DNA of 50,220 nucleotides from Klebsormidium nitens (Eukaryota > Streptophyta > Klebsormidiophyceae > Klebsormidiales > Klebsormidiaceae). Positions 47,759 through 50,220 of this stretch are shown one piece after another (the first letter of the stretch is position 1; each line of letters opens with the position of its first letter). The stretch covers positions 1 to 50,220 of the forward strand of contig DF237507.1 in the NCBI GenBank assembly GCA_000708835.1, read 5' to 3'. Made by a program: the position numbers and the translations under genes. Below the pieces are notes generated by a model. That model made no database searches. It was not told the origin of the DNA and was given only the letters and a program-made list of their open reading frames with translations.

Positions 47759-48639
47759 TCACAGCCAGCCCCACGAACCGTCCGATTCCACGGCCGAACC
47801 AGCGTCCGACTTTCCATCACCCCCGTTCACAAACTCCCAGTCATAATCCTCGGACTCGTTGATCTCGCCTACCAACAATGCACCCGAGCGACAGGCCTCT
47901 GAATCTTCCACGTCTGGTCTCCGTGCCGGCAACCACTCCTCTTTGCAGACTTCACTCCCGCACTGATCGACGCCAAGGCTCCCGGCCACTCTGACGTCCC
48001 CCTCTCCGTCGCCGCTGACGTCACCCCAATCTTGGCTGACGTCACCTCTCACCGGCCCCACACCGCCTCTCAGTCCACCACCATTCCGAACGGGCACGAC
48101 CCAGTCCGGATCGAAGAAGGACTCGTCCCCGCGAGCGCTTGCGCGCGCCCTTGCCCTTCCCCCGGGACCTGCCCAATAAAAGTTCAATGTAGGTAAAGGA
48201 AGCTTTAGGTAAAGTAAGCCAAGCAGACTGGGAAAGGTCGGGTTAGTTTGGCGGTTAGGGTGGGTCCGACGGGTGCGAAGCGGGTGATTTTGACGGTTGA
48301 GTTTGTAGTGTCAGCCTGGGAGCTTACTATACCCAGAGCTTACTTTACCTGGATCAAAAAGACTTACCTGCCCACCGGCCAGCTCTCGTGGCAGCACCCA
48401 CAGCGCGGCCGCCCGCACTTTCCGGTCTCGTACGAGAAGTTCGTGCGCTTCGGACACAGCGCGTACGCGGCCTCGCCGGATCCCCGGACGCCCGTGGGGT
48501 GCGCGAGCGGGCGGTTGTCGTAAACGATTTGCGTGTACCACTCTTTGGGTTTTGGGTTGATTGGGCTGCCGCCGAGTGGGAAGGAAAAGACGCTGGAGCA
48601 GACGCGGATCCGCCCGCGCTTGAAGCTTTCCCGCCGCAT
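47759..48639 (-). CDS. unrecognised three-copy family, copy C, 2 exons, with +1 frame offset
   Basis: The ATG at 48639 directly follows an acceptor-like CTTTCCAG. Exon 1 (48639-48368) encodes MRRESFKRGRIRVC, KEWYTQIVYDNRP, HPTGVRG, ALCPKRTNFSYETGKCG and a Cys cluster (CGCC). Exon 2 (48168-47759) continues the basic run RSRGKGKGARKRSRG, then changes frame at a run of four G to DESFFDPDWVVPVR. An acidic stretch and the tail SEDYDWEFV...ESDGSWGWL follow. Exons total 682 nt, one over a multiple of three. The intron is bounded by a direct repeat GGGCAG|GT, at both donor and acceptor. Copy B has no intron at this place, so this one may have been gained here. Confidence 0.6.
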
Positions 48640-50220
48640 CTGGAAAGCGATTAAAGTGTGCAAAGTGGGGAGTCAGTTTCTTTGCGTGACGAAGATCTTG
48701 CTCGAGAGAAGGGTGTTCCTGTCCCAGCGATACAGAGGACAAGGTGGACTAGTCTCTTTGGATGAAGGCTCAAAAAACCAAAGTATATGAGAGGCTGTTT
48801 CCGAATCCAAGGGCTGATCAAGGGCGCATGTTTGCAGGTTCATGAATGTATTGAGATTTGGACGCCAACGATTGTCACGTATATGCTTCGTCCATTTCAC
48901 CATTCCCCTGCATGTCCAGTTTAACTGCAAGTTTCAGTTGGTGTTCGTAAGGCCAGTCCTACTAAAGGAGATTGAAAAAGTTGTATGCAACAGTTAACTT
49001 CTTAAGGAGGATCCTAAAATGAGGTAGATCTAACAATCGGACAGCACTGATAAAGACGAATAGGCACGCCCGGGGGCTCACTGATCCTGTCACTAAAGGA
49101 AATGGGCCGTCTCGAAGTCAGAGTCTCAAAGATGGATCTGTGTCGGACTGGTACGGACTTGTCTCGTTCCTAGCTGATAATCCTTGTACAGGACTTATAC
49201 TACTGAAAGCCATAAACGGGACCTTTAATCAGAAGTATCTTTTGGATTCAATATAACGGATCACAGAACCTGTCGTGACTCTAGAAACAGATCGTGGAGA
49301 GTCGGTTGGGTCAAACCTAGGCCTGATCAGACTGCAACTTGCCGTGGCTACTAAGGCCTGAAGTATTTGTAAAGTTTTGCCCTGCTATATATTTACGTCA
49401 AACCCAGAGAAATGAAGGGAAGAGATGACGACCCTTTCGACTACTCGACTTCATACACTTGGCAAGGTGGAACAAGTCTGGGTTCCAGCTTGCACATATG
49501 CGTTTGTCATTTGCTGTTTGACGACTCAAGTCCCTGGCAGATCAGCTCATACAGCTCAGAACTCAAACTGCCCAAGAGACTGCACAAAGATTTAAGGCAT
49601 TTTTACTCGCGTTTCAAGCTATGAAGACCGAATAGATCCTAAGCCCATAGGAACTGCCAGTGGGAGTCTTACCTCTCCTCAGCAAACCGGCGCCGCCTGA
49701 CACCGGCCGCGTGCGGCGCCGCAGCGCTCCAATCTGCCCCACTGGAAATCAGTCTGGAAACGTTGCAGGCGCCATTTTCACCGCGCACTGGTCAATCGGC
49801 AGGAGTTGCAGTGAGTTTGATGGCCGTGTTTGCCAGCTTCCGGGACTACATGTGAAGGGCGCTCGAGGAGGAGGAGCTTTCAGCGGTGGGTTTCAAACAA
49901 GCAATCTAGGAGTGAAGCTGAGGAGTGCTTCATCTTGTATCTCTGACGCATCTACCTAGGGCAGGCTCCGCGTAACAGGGACGTGACCGCAGTTCACGAA
50001 GCCTGCGCAGGTCAAGGTACGCGACCACGCGGCCGCCCAGGCGAGGGCGCGCGTCGTGCAGGGTTTGGACAGCAGCTGAACACTTGCGCCGTTTTTGGTC
50101 GAAAACCGGCATACCCTGGGGGCCAAAAACAAGCGGGGAGGGTGCCGGGGATGTTAAACGGCACGTCACGGCAGGACTGCAACCTTTATTGATAGGGCCC
50201 ACGCCGGTAAGCATGCTTTT
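48640..50220. other. right end of window, no firm gene
   Basis: From 48640 to 49650 I see nothing coding. Near the end, 50013-50078 (+) could be a last exon: after CTGCGCAG it reads VKVRDHAAAQARARVVQGLD and stops. An acidic frame RALEEEELSAVGFK lies at about 49858-49899. The two are not joined by a clear splice, and a gene continuing off the window cannot be judged. Confidence 0.3.

Overview
The window looks like nuclear DNA of a green-lineage eukaryote. Genes are split into many exons with GT-AG borders and phase-matched introns, and there are no operons or Shine-Dalgarno signals. The recognisable proteins are plant-type: a DUF3537 (gustatory-receptor-like, GRL) membrane protein, a mitochondrial TatB-like protein, NUP50, a JMJ30/KDM8 JmjC protein and an F-box/kelch protein. 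Mid-range GC and short-to-medium introns suggest a streptophyte alga of Klebsormidium type. That organism call is inference. Exon models were built by eye from splice sites, phase and family resemblance.

Layout. 1107-8690 (-): an 8-exon DUF3537/GRL gene. 9808-12794 (+): a 5-exon TatB-like gene. 13996-18068 (-): a 6-exon NUP50. 18601-22068 (+): a JMJ30/KDM8-type JmjC oxygenase, head to head with NUP50. 22069-25284: no gene, but a 1.34 kb element with ~47 bp inverted ends. 25285-25927 (+): copy A of an unrecognised family with an acidic tail. 25928-29075: a 47-bp triplicate repeat and a second, MITE-like element. 29076-31150 (+): a three-exon protein with a nucleotidyltransferase-like signature. 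31544-34731 (+): an F-box/kelch gene with one apparent frameshift. 35941-36610 (-): copy B of the unrecognised family. 36611-42231: mostly empty, with possible exon fragments. 42232-46087 (+): a 4-exon membrane-anchored FkbM-type methyltransferase. 47759-48639 (-): copy C of the family. 48640-50220: no firm gene, with a possible C-terminal exon near the end.

The genes look like ordinary nuclear housekeeping or signalling loci with no shared pathway. The unusual signal is structural. In the GRL gene nearly every exon is flanked by diverged copies of its own ends, splice site included, lying in the neighbouring introns. The clearest case is a 105-bp-period array with seven copies of one 3' splice site plus the exon start. 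Weaker cases occur in the TatB-like gene (a copy of the exon 3 start 120 bp upstream) and the kelch gene (a duplicated last-exon end). This looks like recurrent local tandem duplication of AG|GT-containing exon borders, a possible source of intron growth, new introns or alternative splice sites. A second novelty is the three-copy family A/B/C, in which each copy needs a +1 frame change to join its conserved parts.
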